Source: Arthrobacter sp. AZCC_0090
GTDB lineage: Bacteria; Actinomycetota; Actinomycetes; Actinomycetales; Micrococcaceae
Direction of reading: 5' to 3'
NCBI RefSeq assembly: GCF_014207375.1
Contig: NZ_JACHEE010000007.1
Coordinates: 124,001 to 188,000, forward strand
Length of the DNA: 64,000 bases
Positions 9,451-17,288 of this stretch are shown here, one piece after another; position 1 is the stretch's first letter, and each line of letters begins with the position of its first letter. The position numbers and the translations under genes are program-made. Below the pieces are notes generated by a model. The model ran no database searches and was not told where the DNA came from. It was given only the letters and a program-made list of their open reading frames with translations.

Positions 9451-10548
9451 TCACGGGGTCAGGTTCAGCATCTCGACGTAGCGGTCGATCATCATGTGTT
9501 GGCCTTTGATCTTGGAGATCACCTCCGGGCTGGCGATCTCGCCGTCGGGCAGTTGTCCCGAACCGCCCGTAGGCCCCAAAGGAAGAATGATCACCGGGCG
9601 CGACGGCGACCACGCCGTCAGTTCTTCGGAATCGCTGATCTGGGCTTGGATGTTCTTGGCAACCACCGCGGCCTCGCGTCCCGCGACCCCGGCCTTGTTC
9701 ACGTCGATCGCCGAGATGTCACCCAGGGCATAGACGTTCTCGAAGCCCACCACGCGGAGTTCCGGTGTGACTTCCAGGTAGCCCTCTGCCGTGCGCGCGG
9801 CAAGAAGGTCCCCTGCTACGTAGTCCGTCTGCGGAGCGATCCCATAGCAGCGGAACCAGATGTCCGCTTCGATGGAAGTGCCGTCCGTGGTGTTGACCGT
9901 GAAAGTACCGAGCTCGCCGGCGGGAACCGGGGGCAGCTGGACCAACCCGCTGCCCATAATTCGCCGCACGCCGAGATCATCCAGCTGCCGGTTGACCTCC
10001 ACCCGCAGCCGTGGATCGTACTGTCCGGGAAGGATGTCCGGCGCCAAATCCACCAGCACAATGTCTTTGTCCGGCCATGCCGCGGCGATCTCGCCGGCAA
10101 ATTCGAGGCCCACGGCCCCGGCGCCGAGGAGCATCACCCTGCTGGCCCGTTTGAGGTCATCGTGTGCTGCTTGGTAGCGGGCGATGGCCTCAGTGGTGAC
10201 CATCCGATCACTCTTGGCCGGGAAGGGGTAGCTGGAACCGCTGGCGAGGACGATGTAGTCCGGCGTCAGTCGGGTCCCAGAGGCCAACTCGACGGTGTGC
10301 CCGTCTACCCTGACAGCTCGATCACGCAACACCTCGCCGCGCACCAGCAAGCGGTCATACGGAAGGAACATCCGCGGCAAGAAGTCCGGCTGGACCACGG
10401 ATCGTAGCGCCGCGATGTTGTGGACAAAGGCGTCCTTGGGCTCCACCAAGGTAACCGTCGCATGTTCGTCGAGTGCTTTGGCTACGGCGATTCCACCGTA
10501 TCCTCCGCCGATAACCGCCACCGTGGGGTGCGGAGCCTGGTCATTCAT
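9451..10548 (-). CDS. FAD-dependent NAD(P) oxidoreductase (AIF/FSP1/NDH-2-like)
   Basis: A 365-residue flavoprotein with two Rossmann motifs: GGGYGG at 14-19 for FAD, and LLGAGAVGLEFAGE around residue 145 for NAD(P)H. It also has the ALGDI motif that contacts the flavin. It lacks a membrane anchor and matches the small AIFM2/FSP1-like or type II NADH dehydrogenase-like group, which oxidise NAD(P)H using quinone or small-molecule acceptors. It is transcribed divergently from a MarR regulator, with an inverted repeat in the gap, so it is probably repressed by that regulator. The acceptor is unknown. Confidence 0.85.
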   Translation of the reverse strand: MNDQAPHPTVAVIGGGYGGIAVAKALDEHATVTLVEPKDAFVHNIAALRSVVQPDFLPRMFLPYDRLLVRGEVLRDRAVRVDGHTVELASGTRLTPDYIVLASGSSYPFPAKSDRMVTTEAIARYQAAHDDLKRASRVMLLGAGAVGLEFAGEIAAAWPDKDIVLVDLAPDILPGQYDPRLRVEVNRQLDDLGVRRIMGSGLVQLPPVPAGELGTFTVNTTDGTSIEADIWFRCYGIAPQTDYVAGDLLAARTAEGYLEVTPELRVVGFENVYALGDISAIDVNKAGVAGREAAVVAKNIQAQISDSEELTAWSPSRPVIILPLGPTGGSGQLPDGEIASPEVISKIKGQHMMIDRYVEMLNLTP

Positions 10549-10596
10549 GGCAACTCCTTAGTAAGAGGCTCACGCTGCTCGGCTTGTGCCGCCCAG

Positions 10597-10618
10597 ATCG
10601 TTTATGAAAGACAACGAT
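10597..10618. promoter_or_regulatory. Candidate MarR operator in divergent promoter region
   Basis: An inverted repeat ATCGTT-N10-AACGAT lies between the divergently transcribed flavoprotein gene (start 10548) and the marR-type gene. MarR proteins usually bind such palindromes in their own divergent promoters. The surrounding ~60 bases are unusually AT-rich for this genome. The arms are seen directly; binding is inferred. Confidence 0.5.
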
Positions 10619-10659
10619 TTCACATGGGCAATAATTTCCCCGATGATAAGATTTTCTCG

Positions 10660-11109
10660 ATGAGTCCTTCAGCAGCAGACAAACAACTGGGGTTTCTCTT
10701 GGCGCGCCATGGGCGCATCATGAACACACGCCTCCGCCAAGCGCTGGACTCCTCCGGACTCAGCCCGAGGCACGCGGTCCTCCTGTGTCGGCTTGACGAT
10801 TCCGGGCCCATCAGTCAGCAAGGCCTCATCGAAATTCTTTCTATCGATGCCAGCGCTCTCGTGGCGGTCCTGAACGATCTCGAAAGCGGAGGGCTGGCGG
10901 AACGGCACCGCGATCCCGCGGACCGCCGTCGTCATATCGTTGAAATCACCGCGGAAGGCAAGCGCGCTGTCGCGTCAATCGAAGTTGCCGTGGGCGACGT
11001 CGAACGCGAGGCCTTTGCCGGGTTCTCCGCGGATGAGCTCCAGCAACTCCATGGGCTGCTGTCGCGGATTCACGCCGAACCCTCAGACGAAGCCTGCGCT
11101 GAGGATTGA
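10660..11109 (+). CDS. MarR-family transcriptional regulator
   Basis: A 149-residue winged-helix regulator. It shows the MarR helix-turn-helix (QQGLIEILSIDASALVAVLNDLE), the wing with the family's DPADRRRHIVE motif, and a C-terminal dimerisation helix. ATG 10660 is preferred because the bases before it are AT-rich and promoter-like (TAAGAT at 10646-10651), which would give a near-leaderless message; an in-frame ATG at 10624 would add 12 residues. No clear ribosome binding site precedes either. The last codons are part of a 21-bp sequence repeated at 11973. The likely target is the divergent flavoprotein gene. Confidence 0.88.
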   Translation: MSPSAADKQLGFLLARHGRIMNTRLRQALDSSGLSPRHAVLLCRLDDSGPISQQGLIEILSIDASALVAVLNDLESGGLAERHRDPADRRRHIVEITAEGKRAVASIEVAVGDVEREAFAGFSADELQQLHGLLSRIHAEPSDEACAED

Positions 11110-11111
11110 GC
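11091..11111 (+). repeat. 21-bp direct repeat, left copy (3' end of marR)
   Basis: These 21 bases include the last five codons and the stop of the MarR gene and recur identically at 11973-11993. The two copies flank one gene. The copy inside the reading frame is presumably the original. Confidence 0.85.
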
Positions 11112-11218
11112 TCCTCCGGACCCGCATGACTCGCCACTAAATCAAGGTCGCGAAGAGTGCAGCGTGCAGGGTGTCCAACGCACAGAATGAACCAGGAAAC
11201 TTCCCTGAGAGATCAGAG

Positions 11219-11863
11219 CTAGAGGGCGGCACGCGCCTCGTCCGTGTTCAAAAGCCTTCCGCCCAGCCCGCCATTCTGGTGAAGGTCCCCTCGCATCAGC
11301 TCTAGCCTGCCGGCTGCCTCGAGTCCTCCGGCTTTGACCGGATCAAAGCCGGAGGCGCCGATGAGCCGCTCCACCGTTTCGGCCGCCGTGTCATCGTCGG
11401 TTGCGTAAAACAGGACGGCCCGCCCGGACGGCCGGCGGGCTGCCGAACCTAGTGCGTCGGCCCCCAACGTGCCGAAAGCCTTCACGAAGTGCGCCCCGGG
11501 AGGGAGCAGGTTTGCCAGGATCGACGCTGCTGATTCGCCCTCCGGCAGGGTATTGGTAAAGCCGCCGTGGCCATCGGGCCCGATCGGGTTGGACGGATCG
11601 ATGACCACCTTGCCGACCAGCCCCTGTGCCAATTGGGAAATGAGTTCCGTACCAGTGTCCAGCCACACGGCCAACAGGACGGCGTCAGCCTGTGACACGG
11701 CATCAAAAACGCTTGCCGAACTCGCCAGGGCACCTAGCTCAGCGGCCAACGCGTCAGCGCCCGACTGATTGCGGGCGGCCAAGACGACCGGTTCGCCGCC
11801 CTGAACAAGATTGCGGGCGACCCGCGAGCCGACGTTACCGATCCCAATAATTGCAGTTGTCAC
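11219..11863 (-). CDS. NADPH-dependent F420 reductase-like NAD(P)-binding protein
   Basis: A 214-residue Rossmann-fold protein starting with IIGIGNVGSRVARNL, a GxGxxG dinucleotide site, followed by VLAARN and the VVIDPSNPIGPDG segment typical of the F420-dependent NADP reductase-like family. Members include true F420:NADP oxidoreductases and many NADP-dependent reductases of unknown substrate, so whether F420 is used cannot be told. It sits alone between two copies of a 21-bp direct repeat, which suggests it arrived or was duplicated in as a unit behind marR. Confidence 0.82.
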   Translation of the reverse strand: MTTAIIGIGNVGSRVARNLVQGGEPVVLAARNQSGADALAAELGALASSASVFDAVSQADAVLLAVWLDTGTELISQLAQGLVGKVVIDPSNPIGPDGHGGFTNTLPEGESAASILANLLPPGAHFVKAFGTLGADALGSAARRPSGRAVLFYATDDDTAAETVERLIGASGFDPVKAGGLEAAGRLELMRGDLHQNGGLGGRLLNTDEARAAL

Positions 11864-11972
11864 GTCAACCTCCAGATGATGGTGACAAAAAGCCTATGAC
11901 CGGAGGGACGGCATGTAAACGGGTGCAGGATTACGGGAGTACATGACCGCCAGCCAGCGGAGTGAAGGCTGG

Positions 11973-11993
11973 AGCCTGCGCTGAGGATTGAGC
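11973..11993 (+). repeat. 21-bp direct repeat, right copy
   Basis: An identical second copy of the end of the MarR gene (11091-11111), lying in non-coding DNA between the F420-reductase-like gene and the cardiolipin synthase gene. The rest of that 153-base gap shows nothing recognisable. Confidence 0.85.
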
Positions 11994-12016
11994 GAAACGC
12001 GGCGACGCCACCCCAA

Positions 12017-13489
12017 TTACTGCAGCGTAGCCGTCAATCGCGCCACGTTGTCCACGTACTTGGCAAGCATCGGCCGGTCCAGCCAATTGTCCAGGGTCAG
12101 CTCGCGGCACATTTCGCGATAGGAAGACTCCACCGAGCGCATCCTGTCCACGGCCTCGGCACCGAGGAGCATGACGGAGACCTCCATGTTGAGCGAGAAC
12201 GAGCGCATGTCCATATTGCTCGAACCGAGGACCGCCACTTCATCGTCGATCGTGAAGTGCTTGGCGTGCAGCACGTACGGCGCACGGTACAGGTAGATCC
12301 GCACTCCCGCTTCCAGAAGCGCCTCGTAGTAGGACCGCTGCGCGTGGTGAACCAGGAACTGGTCGCCCTTCTCGGAGACGAAAAGTTCCACGTCCACGCC
12401 ACGCTGGGCCGCCGTCGTAATGGCATAGAGAAGCGAATCGTCCGGCACGAAGTATGGGCTGCAGATTGAGATGCGGTGCTGGGCCGAGTAGATGAGGGTG
12501 TTGAAGAGGCGCAGGTTGTTTTCCGTCACGAATCCCGGCCCGCTCGGAACCACTTGGGCGGTCATCCTGCCAGGCGTCGCTTGGACCGGGACCTGCAACT
12601 GGTATTCGAGGGATTCGTCGGTTTCACTGAGCCAGTCTGTGGCGAAGACGACGTTGAGGGTGGCTACGATCGGCCCCTCCATGCGCGCCATGAGCTCCAC
12701 CCATTTGCGGCCGGCGCGCCGGTGCTTGGGGTTGTTATAGGAGGGCTCGATCAGGTTCTGGGAGCCGGTGAAGGCGATTTCGCCGTCGATCACGAGGATT
12801 TTCCGGTGGTTCCGCAAATCCGGACGGCGCCACTGACCGTGGATGGGCAACAACGGCAGCATGCGGCGCCACTGGATCTGGCTGCGTTTGAGCCTGCGGA
12901 CCAGCCTCCGGTAGCCGGGAATCCGCAGCGTGCCGATGTGGTCGAAGAGGAGCCGAACGCTGACACCGCGCACAGCTGCGTTTTCCAATTCGGTGAGGAG
13001 CTCGTCCGTAACGGAGTCGCTGCTCATGATGTAGAACTCCGCATTGACGAACTTTTTGGCCCCGCGAACCGCTTCTGCCATGGCCTTGAGTGATTCCTCG
13101 TAGCCCGGGATCAGCTCCACGGAGTTGCCGTCCACCATGGGGAGCGAGCCGAGGCGCCGGTTCAGTTCACCCGCCGACGTCACCCATTCGGGTCCGGAGT
13201 ATGTGCTGACGACGTCGACAATTGCCGAAGTGCCGGCACGCACCCTTTCGTTGACCTCCTCTTGCTGCTCACGGCGACGGCGGGACAGCCGGAAATTGCC
13301 GAACAACAGGAACAGGACGAAACCGATGGAAGGTACGAGGAAAACGGCCAGGAGCCAAGCCATGGCCGTCGTGGGACGACGGTTTCCCGGGATGACGCCC
13401 AGCAGCACGATGCGCAGGATGATTTCAGCGATCGCCCAGGCACTAAGGAGCCAAGTCCACTCCATCCCGAACTGAAAAGGAAACAGCAC
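12017..13489 (-). CDS. cls: Cardiolipin synthase (phospholipase D superfamily)
   Basis: A 490-residue membrane enzyme. Two N-terminal transmembrane segments (about residues 10-35 and 42-64) are followed by two PLD catalytic motifs, H228-x-K230-x4-D235 and H408-x-K410-x4-D415, each followed by the GS(Q/S)N signature. This is the bacterial ClsA layout, which makes cardiolipin from phosphatidylglycerol at the cytoplasmic membrane. Length is normal for the family. It is transcribed divergently from pabC and appears monocistronic. Confidence 0.93.
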   Translation of the reverse strand: MLFPFQFGMEWTWLLSAWAIAEIILRIVLLGVIPGNRRPTTAMAWLLAVFLVPSIGFVLFLLFGNFRLSRRRREQQEEVNERVRAGTSAIVDVVSTYSGPEWVTSAGELNRRLGSLPMVDGNSVELIPGYEESLKAMAEAVRGAKKFVNAEFYIMSSDSVTDELLTELENAAVRGVSVRLLFDHIGTLRIPGYRRLVRRLKRSQIQWRRMLPLLPIHGQWRRPDLRNHRKILVIDGEIAFTGSQNLIEPSYNNPKHRRAGRKWVELMARMEGPIVATLNVVFATDWLSETDESLEYQLQVPVQATPGRMTAQVVPSGPGFVTENNLRLFNTLIYSAQHRISICSPYFVPDDSLLYAITTAAQRGVDVELFVSEKGDQFLVHHAQRSYYEALLEAGVRIYLYRAPYVLHAKHFTIDDEVAVLGSSNMDMRSFSLNMEVSVMLLGAEAVDRMRSVESSYREMCRELTLDNWLDRPMLAKYVDNVARLTATLQ

Positions 13490-13587
13490 TCGACAACCCC
13501 CACGGTCAATGAACTAGCAGTCACCACAGCCTATCTGGCACCCCGCTCCCGACCGCTCGTCCTGTGCGGCCGCACTAAGCTGGAAGC

Positions 13588-14529
13588 ATGACTTTTCCTG
13601 CCTCGACGGTCCTCGTTTTCCTGGATCCCGCGTTCGAAAACGGCCGTATCGCCGATTCCAGCCAGCCACAGCTCATGGCCACGGACCTGGGTGCCACTCG
13701 AGGCGACGGCGTCTTCGAGTCGCTGCTCGCCGTCGAGGGCCGGGCACGGAAGGTTCAAGCCCACCTGAACAGGCTTGAAAGCTCAGCCCGCGCACTGGAC
13801 CTCAACATTCCCGAGCCGGAAGTCTGGCGCAGGGCAATCGACACGGCGATCACCGAGTTCCGCGACGCCTTCCCCGCGCCGAGCCCGGCCGAGGACGAGG
13901 TAGTCATCAAGCTTCTGGTGACACGCGGCGTAGAAGGCGCGTCGACTCCCACATGCTGGATCCAGGCTTCACCGTCCCCCGCGGGCAGTCGCCGGCAGCG
14001 CGAGACGGGCATCGACGTCGTACTTCTTGACCGCGGCTTCGACACCGAGGCGGGCGACCGCGCCCCCTGGCTGCTGCTTGGCGCGAAGACGCTCTCCTAC
14101 GCCGTGAACATGGCTGCGCTGCGCTACGCGCACAAGCAAGGCGCGGACGACGCCATCTTCACCTCAACCGACGGCCGCGTTCTGGAGGGCCCGACGTCCA
14201 CCGTTTTGCTGGCGCATGTTGAAACGGTCGACGACGGCGCCGGCTCCGTGCGCACCGTCAAGCGCCTCATCACGCCGCAACTGGACAGCGGCATCCTCCC
14301 GGGCACCTCCCAGGACGCGCTTTTCACCAAGGCAAAGGCAGCGGGCTGGGAGCTCGGCTACGGCCCGCTGGTCCCGGACGATCTGTTCGACGCCGACGCC
14401 TTGTGGCTGATCTCAAGTATCCGGCTTATCGCGCCCGTCAATCACGTGGACGGCAAGGAGATCGGTACGCCCGCAATGCGGAAGCAGCTCACCGCCGAGC
14501 TCAACGAGCTTTTCGCAGGGATTGAGTAG
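13588..14529 (+). CDS. pabC: Aminodeoxychorismate lyase (PabC)
   Basis: A 313-residue fold-type IV PLP enzyme. The PLP lysine is Lys167 in LLGAKTLSYAVN, and EGPTSTVLL forms the cofactor phosphate site. With PabB encoded at 3949 it would complete p-aminobenzoate synthesis for folate: aminodeoxychorismate to PABA plus pyruvate. Branched-chain aminotransferase or D-amino-acid transaminase relatives are possible, but the Lys-containing motif and the pabB nearby favour PabC. It is followed directly by the family A palindrome. Confidence 0.87.
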   Translation: MTFPASTVLVFLDPAFENGRIADSSQPQLMATDLGATRGDGVFESLLAVEGRARKVQAHLNRLESSARALDLNIPEPEVWRRAIDTAITEFRDAFPAPSPAEDEVVIKLLVTRGVEGASTPTCWIQASPSPAGSRRQRETGIDVVLLDRGFDTEAGDRAPWLLLGAKTLSYAVNMAALRYAHKQGADDAIFTSTDGRVLEGPTSTVLLAHVETVDDGAGSVRTVKRLITPQLDSGILPGTSQDALFTKAKAAGWELGYGPLVPDDLFDADALWLISSIRLIAPVNHVDGKEIGTPAMRKQLTAELNELFAGIE

Positions 14530-14539
14530 GGGTTCCCTG

Positions 14540-14605
14540 CCCAACTGACTCGCATTAGATGTCGTTCTGGGGCGTTTTAACGACATCTAATGCGAGTCAG
14601 TTGGG
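14540..14605. repeat. Palindromic repeat family A, copy 1 (66 bp)
   Basis: A perfect inverted repeat of 27-base arms (14540-14566 and 14579-14605) around a 12-base loop. The outer end is CCCAACTGACTCGCA. A second copy with the same 27-12-27 geometry lies at 20042-20107. It sits between pabC and the convergent DUF664-like gene and could also end both transcripts, although there is no T-tract. Confidence 0.92.
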
Positions 14606-14654
14606 AGAGGACGACGGCGGTCAAGCGGTTTTGCGCGGACCGGCCGGTAACGCT

Positions 14655-15152
14655 CTAGGCGCTGAGGATCTGCTCTCGCAGGATGTCTGCATGCCCGCAG
14701 TGTTGGGCAAGCTCGCGCAGCAGGTGAAGGTACACCCAGCGCAGCGGGAGCGGGCCGCGTCGGTTGCCGTTGAGCAGGTCGTCGAGTCCCAAGGACGAGG
14801 TTGCAAGGCGCGATGCCTCGCATGCCTCTAGGTGTGCTTGCTGGACGGAGGCAACGGTGTCGTCATCATCGAGGATAAACGACTCGTCCGGCGTCGCGGG
14901 GATTCCGATCTCGGCGCGTGGACGGCAAGTGATGGCTTCGTCGAACCAGACCTTCTCAACGAAGGTCGCGTGCTTCACGAGGCCGAGCAGAGTGGTCCGG
15001 GACGGCACCAATGACCTGCGGGCTTGTTCCTCAGTCATCCCGTTCAAGCAGGCATTGAGCGCACGGCGGTGCTCGTCAATGAATGCCTCGAATTGGGTCC
15101 TGATTGGCTGGTTAATGACGTCCTCGGCAAACGTCAAGGGAAGAGAAGGCAT
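14655..15152 (-). CDS. DinB-superfamily / DUF664 protein
   Basis: A 165-residue helical protein of the DinB/DUF664 (YfiT-like) superfamily, which are four-helix-bundle metal-dependent proteins, some of them thiol transferases using mycothiol or bacillithiol. The expected histidines of the bundle appear: LVKHATFVEKVW after the first helix pair, and LLRELAQHCGHADILRE near the C-terminus. The last His-rich motif is diagnostic for DUF664. The thiol and substrate are unknown. This is unrelated to the DinB polymerase at 8285 despite the name. Confidence 0.82.
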   Translation of the reverse strand: MPSLPLTFAEDVINQPIRTQFEAFIDEHRRALNACLNGMTEEQARRSLVPSRTTLLGLVKHATFVEKVWFDEAITCRPRAEIGIPATPDESFILDDDDTVASVQQAHLEACEASRLATSSLGLDDLLNGNRRGPLPLRWVYLHLLRELAQHCGHADILREQILSA

Positions 15153-15217
15153 GCGTGGAGTATCCCAAGAGCGTCACTCTGGCGCAATGAAGGGCAGCCG
15201 GGGCAATGAGGCCCCGG

Positions 15218-16147
15218 TCAGGCCTTTGCTAGGGCAAGACGTTGCTCGGCCTGATCGGTGATGGCCGCAGCTGCAATCAACGGCGAGCGAAAGAGGTGCT
15301 CTCCGCGGGCGTTGTGCAGGGCCGGCCACAGACTGGCGGCCCAAGAGACCTCACGCTCGTCTTTGGTCAACGGACGGCCGCGAGCCCATTCGTATGAGTC
15401 GATGAACTCACCTGAACTCTCAATCGGGGCAAGCGTTGGCGTCTCCGCACTCGCGAAGGCCCCTGACGCTGCTCCTACGATGGCGGCCTCGGGAAGAGAG
15501 ACGAGGCTGTCCCAGTCAAAAACAGCCCAGGGCTTGCTGTCCTTCCACCTGATATTCTGAGCCTCCAAGTCACCATGTCCGATAACGCGGGGAAGCGGTG
15601 ACTGTCGAAGGCGAGCTGACACACGCCGAGCATGATCTCGAATTGATTCGGGAACAAGGCGCTGGTCCATCTGGTCGAGGGGACCATTCCGAGCCCACAC
15701 TCCGCCCCCGGGCGGATTCCAATGGACCCACGGAGGCGGAGGGCCTATCTCGTCACTAGCCTCCCCGGCGAGGATTTCCATCAGCTGGGCGAGGAGGACG
15801 GCAGAGAGGTGGGCTGCACCGCCGTCGTCGTCGCGAAGCATTTCTCCGCCAGGGCGCCATTCCTCGGCAGAAACAACAAGGCCGTCATCGAGCATCCCGG
15901 CAACCGTCAATGGCTTCGCGCAAGCAAAGCCCTCCTTGGCAGCTTTCCGCTGCGCGTCGAGGCAACGATTGACTCGCTCCAAGGAGTCGGCGCGGACCTT
16001 GATCGCCGCTGAAGTCCCGTCCGCGTCGTACTGGTAGAGGTCCGACATCTGTCCGCCAGCGGACGAAGTCAGCCGTTTCAACTCTCCCGGACCGAGCCGA
16101 CTGGCACACCAGTCAACAAGCGATTGTCCGGCTCTCGGTTTGCTCAT
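15218..16147 (-). CDS. Aminoglycoside phosphotransferase-like (APH) kinase
   Basis: A 309-residue protein of the APH/choline-kinase fold. It has the Brenner catalytic loop IGHGDLEAQN and the metal-binding FDWDSL motif. The glycine-rich N-lobe is weakly conserved. This class contains antibiotic and small-molecule kinases, and sequence alone does not show resistance. The frame is open to 16318, but that stretch overlaps the upstream lipoprotein gene; ATG 16147 fits 26 bases after the lipoprotein stop. The ribosome binding site is weak. Confidence 0.75.
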   Translation of the reverse strand: MSKPRAGQSLVDWCASRLGPGELKRLTSSAGGQMSDLYQYDADGTSAAIKVRADSLERVNRCLDAQRKAAKEGFACAKPLTVAGMLDDGLVVSAEEWRPGGEMLRDDDGGAAHLSAVLLAQLMEILAGEASDEIGPPPPWVHWNPPGGGVWARNGPLDQMDQRLVPESIRDHARRVSARLRQSPLPRVIGHGDLEAQNIRWKDSKPWAVFDWDSLVSLPEAAIVGAASGAFASAETPTLAPIESSGEFIDSYEWARGRPLTKDEREVSWAASLWPALHNARGEHLFRSPLIAAAAITDQAEQRLALAKA

Positions 16148-16173
16148 CGGTTCATTGCTCGTCTCGCTTCTTC

Positions 16174-16731
16174 TCAGCCGTTGGCCGCGATCCTCACCGC
16201 GGCGACTTCTCCCGCTCCGGCGGAGGTGGAGTTGCCCGAATTGGCCCGCACCACTTGGACCTGGACGGTAACCGGCCCCGGCTGTAACTGAACAACGCGC
16301 GCGTAGGGTGCGGAGCAATCGAATGTCTCGTCCTGCGGTGCGAGCCCGGTGAGTGGATCTTGGGCGATGACCAGATGGACCTCCGGAGCACCAATGCAGG
16401 CTGCCGTCACGGTGTAGGGGCCCGCGTCCTCCACTCTGGCGCTCTTGTTGACGCCGCTGACCGCGCCACCCACGGTGCCGGAGTCCTCCAAGATCACCGC
16501 CCCGGATCCTTGCCCAAGCAGCTCTTTGGCCGCAACGAGGTTGTTGGCCTCAAGCGTCAACGTTGCCGGATCCTTGGTGGGCAGCGGTGCCCGAGGCTGG
16601 GAACTCCGAGTGGGCGCGGCGGCCCGCTGTGGATCACCGGCGTCGGTGTATTCACAACCGAACATGCCGAGGGCCAAGAGCAGCCCGGACAGTAATACAG
16701 CAACAATTCTGGTTCCCCCATGACCCGCCAT
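16174..16731 (-). CDS. Putative secreted lipoprotein
   Basis: A 185-residue protein with a signal peptide (hydrophobic run VAVLLSGLLLALGMFGC) ending in a lipobox-like L-G-M-F-G-C, so it should be lipid-anchored outside the membrane through Cys26. A proline/threonine-rich linker (to about residue 55) leads to a beta-rich domain with two further cysteines (AACIGAPEVHLV, TFDCSAPYARVV), possibly disulfide-linked. No family recognised. It lies 26 bases upstream of the APH-like gene and may be cotranscribed with it. Confidence 0.7.
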   Translation of the reverse strand: MAGHGGTRIVAVLLSGLLLALGMFGCEYTDAGDPQRAAAPTRSSQPRAPLPTKDPATLTLEANNLVAAKELLGQGSGAVILEDSGTVGGAVSGVNKSARVEDAGPYTVTAACIGAPEVHLVIAQDPLTGLAPQDETFDCSAPYARVVQLQPGPVTVQVQVVRANSGNSTSAGAGEVAAVRIAANG

Positions 16732-16787
16732 GAATCCGAGTGTAGCGAGCCAGATGGAAATTGTTTGTCGTTGAATGCGTCCTCGGA

Positions 16788-17000
16788 CTAGGCGATCAAG
16801 GCATGGAAATCAACGCCGAAGAGGGCCACTAGCGGCCAGAGAACAATCGCCACCAGGCCCTTCAGAAAGTTGGCTGGGACGTTCCATGCCACGAGATAGC
16901 CGTGGGTGCTGGCGACCAGTACACCGACGGCCAGATATATGATCCCGAACAGACCAATTCGACGCCTGCCCATTTTACGCCTGCCAATTCCGCGTATCAT
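16788..17000 (-). CDS. Small two-helix membrane protein
   Basis: A 70-residue basic-then-hydrophobic protein. The N-terminus is GIGRRKMGRRR, then come two predicted transmembrane segments (about 17-38 and 46-65). GGGAGA lies about eight bases before ATG 17000, supporting that start. Function unknown; many actinobacteria encode similar short membrane proteins. The 273 bases between it and the GMC operon contain two direct copies of CGGTAGTTAA (17094-17103 and 17173-17182). Confidence 0.62.
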   Translation of the reverse strand: MIRGIGRRKMGRRRIGLFGIIYLAVGVLVASTHGYLVAWNVPANFLKGLVAIVLWPLVALFGVDFHALIA

Positions 17001-17288
17001 CGCTCATCTCCCGCTGCGGGGTGTGAACAAAATTATAGTCGCGCCGAGGCATATTCGAATGGGCACAGGCCCCTCGCGGTCTAACCACGCGGACGGTAGT
17101 TAAGTCACACCAACCCCTGAAAAACCGGCCGGGAAATTTAGCGTGCCAAAGTCTATTGTGCCGCCGTGGCCGCGGTAGTTAACTAGTCCTCGTGAACCCT
17201 GCTGGGGAAGGGTGATCTACCTCTAGGGCCCAGCGGGCACCTGGTTTCACGGTGCCGTGGGACCAGCAAGCTGATGGAGGGCATCATT

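Noticed and set aside
15218..16147. Antibiotic resistance gene
   Set aside because: The protein has the APH fold but nothing ties it to a drug; many such kinases have housekeeping or unknown substrates.
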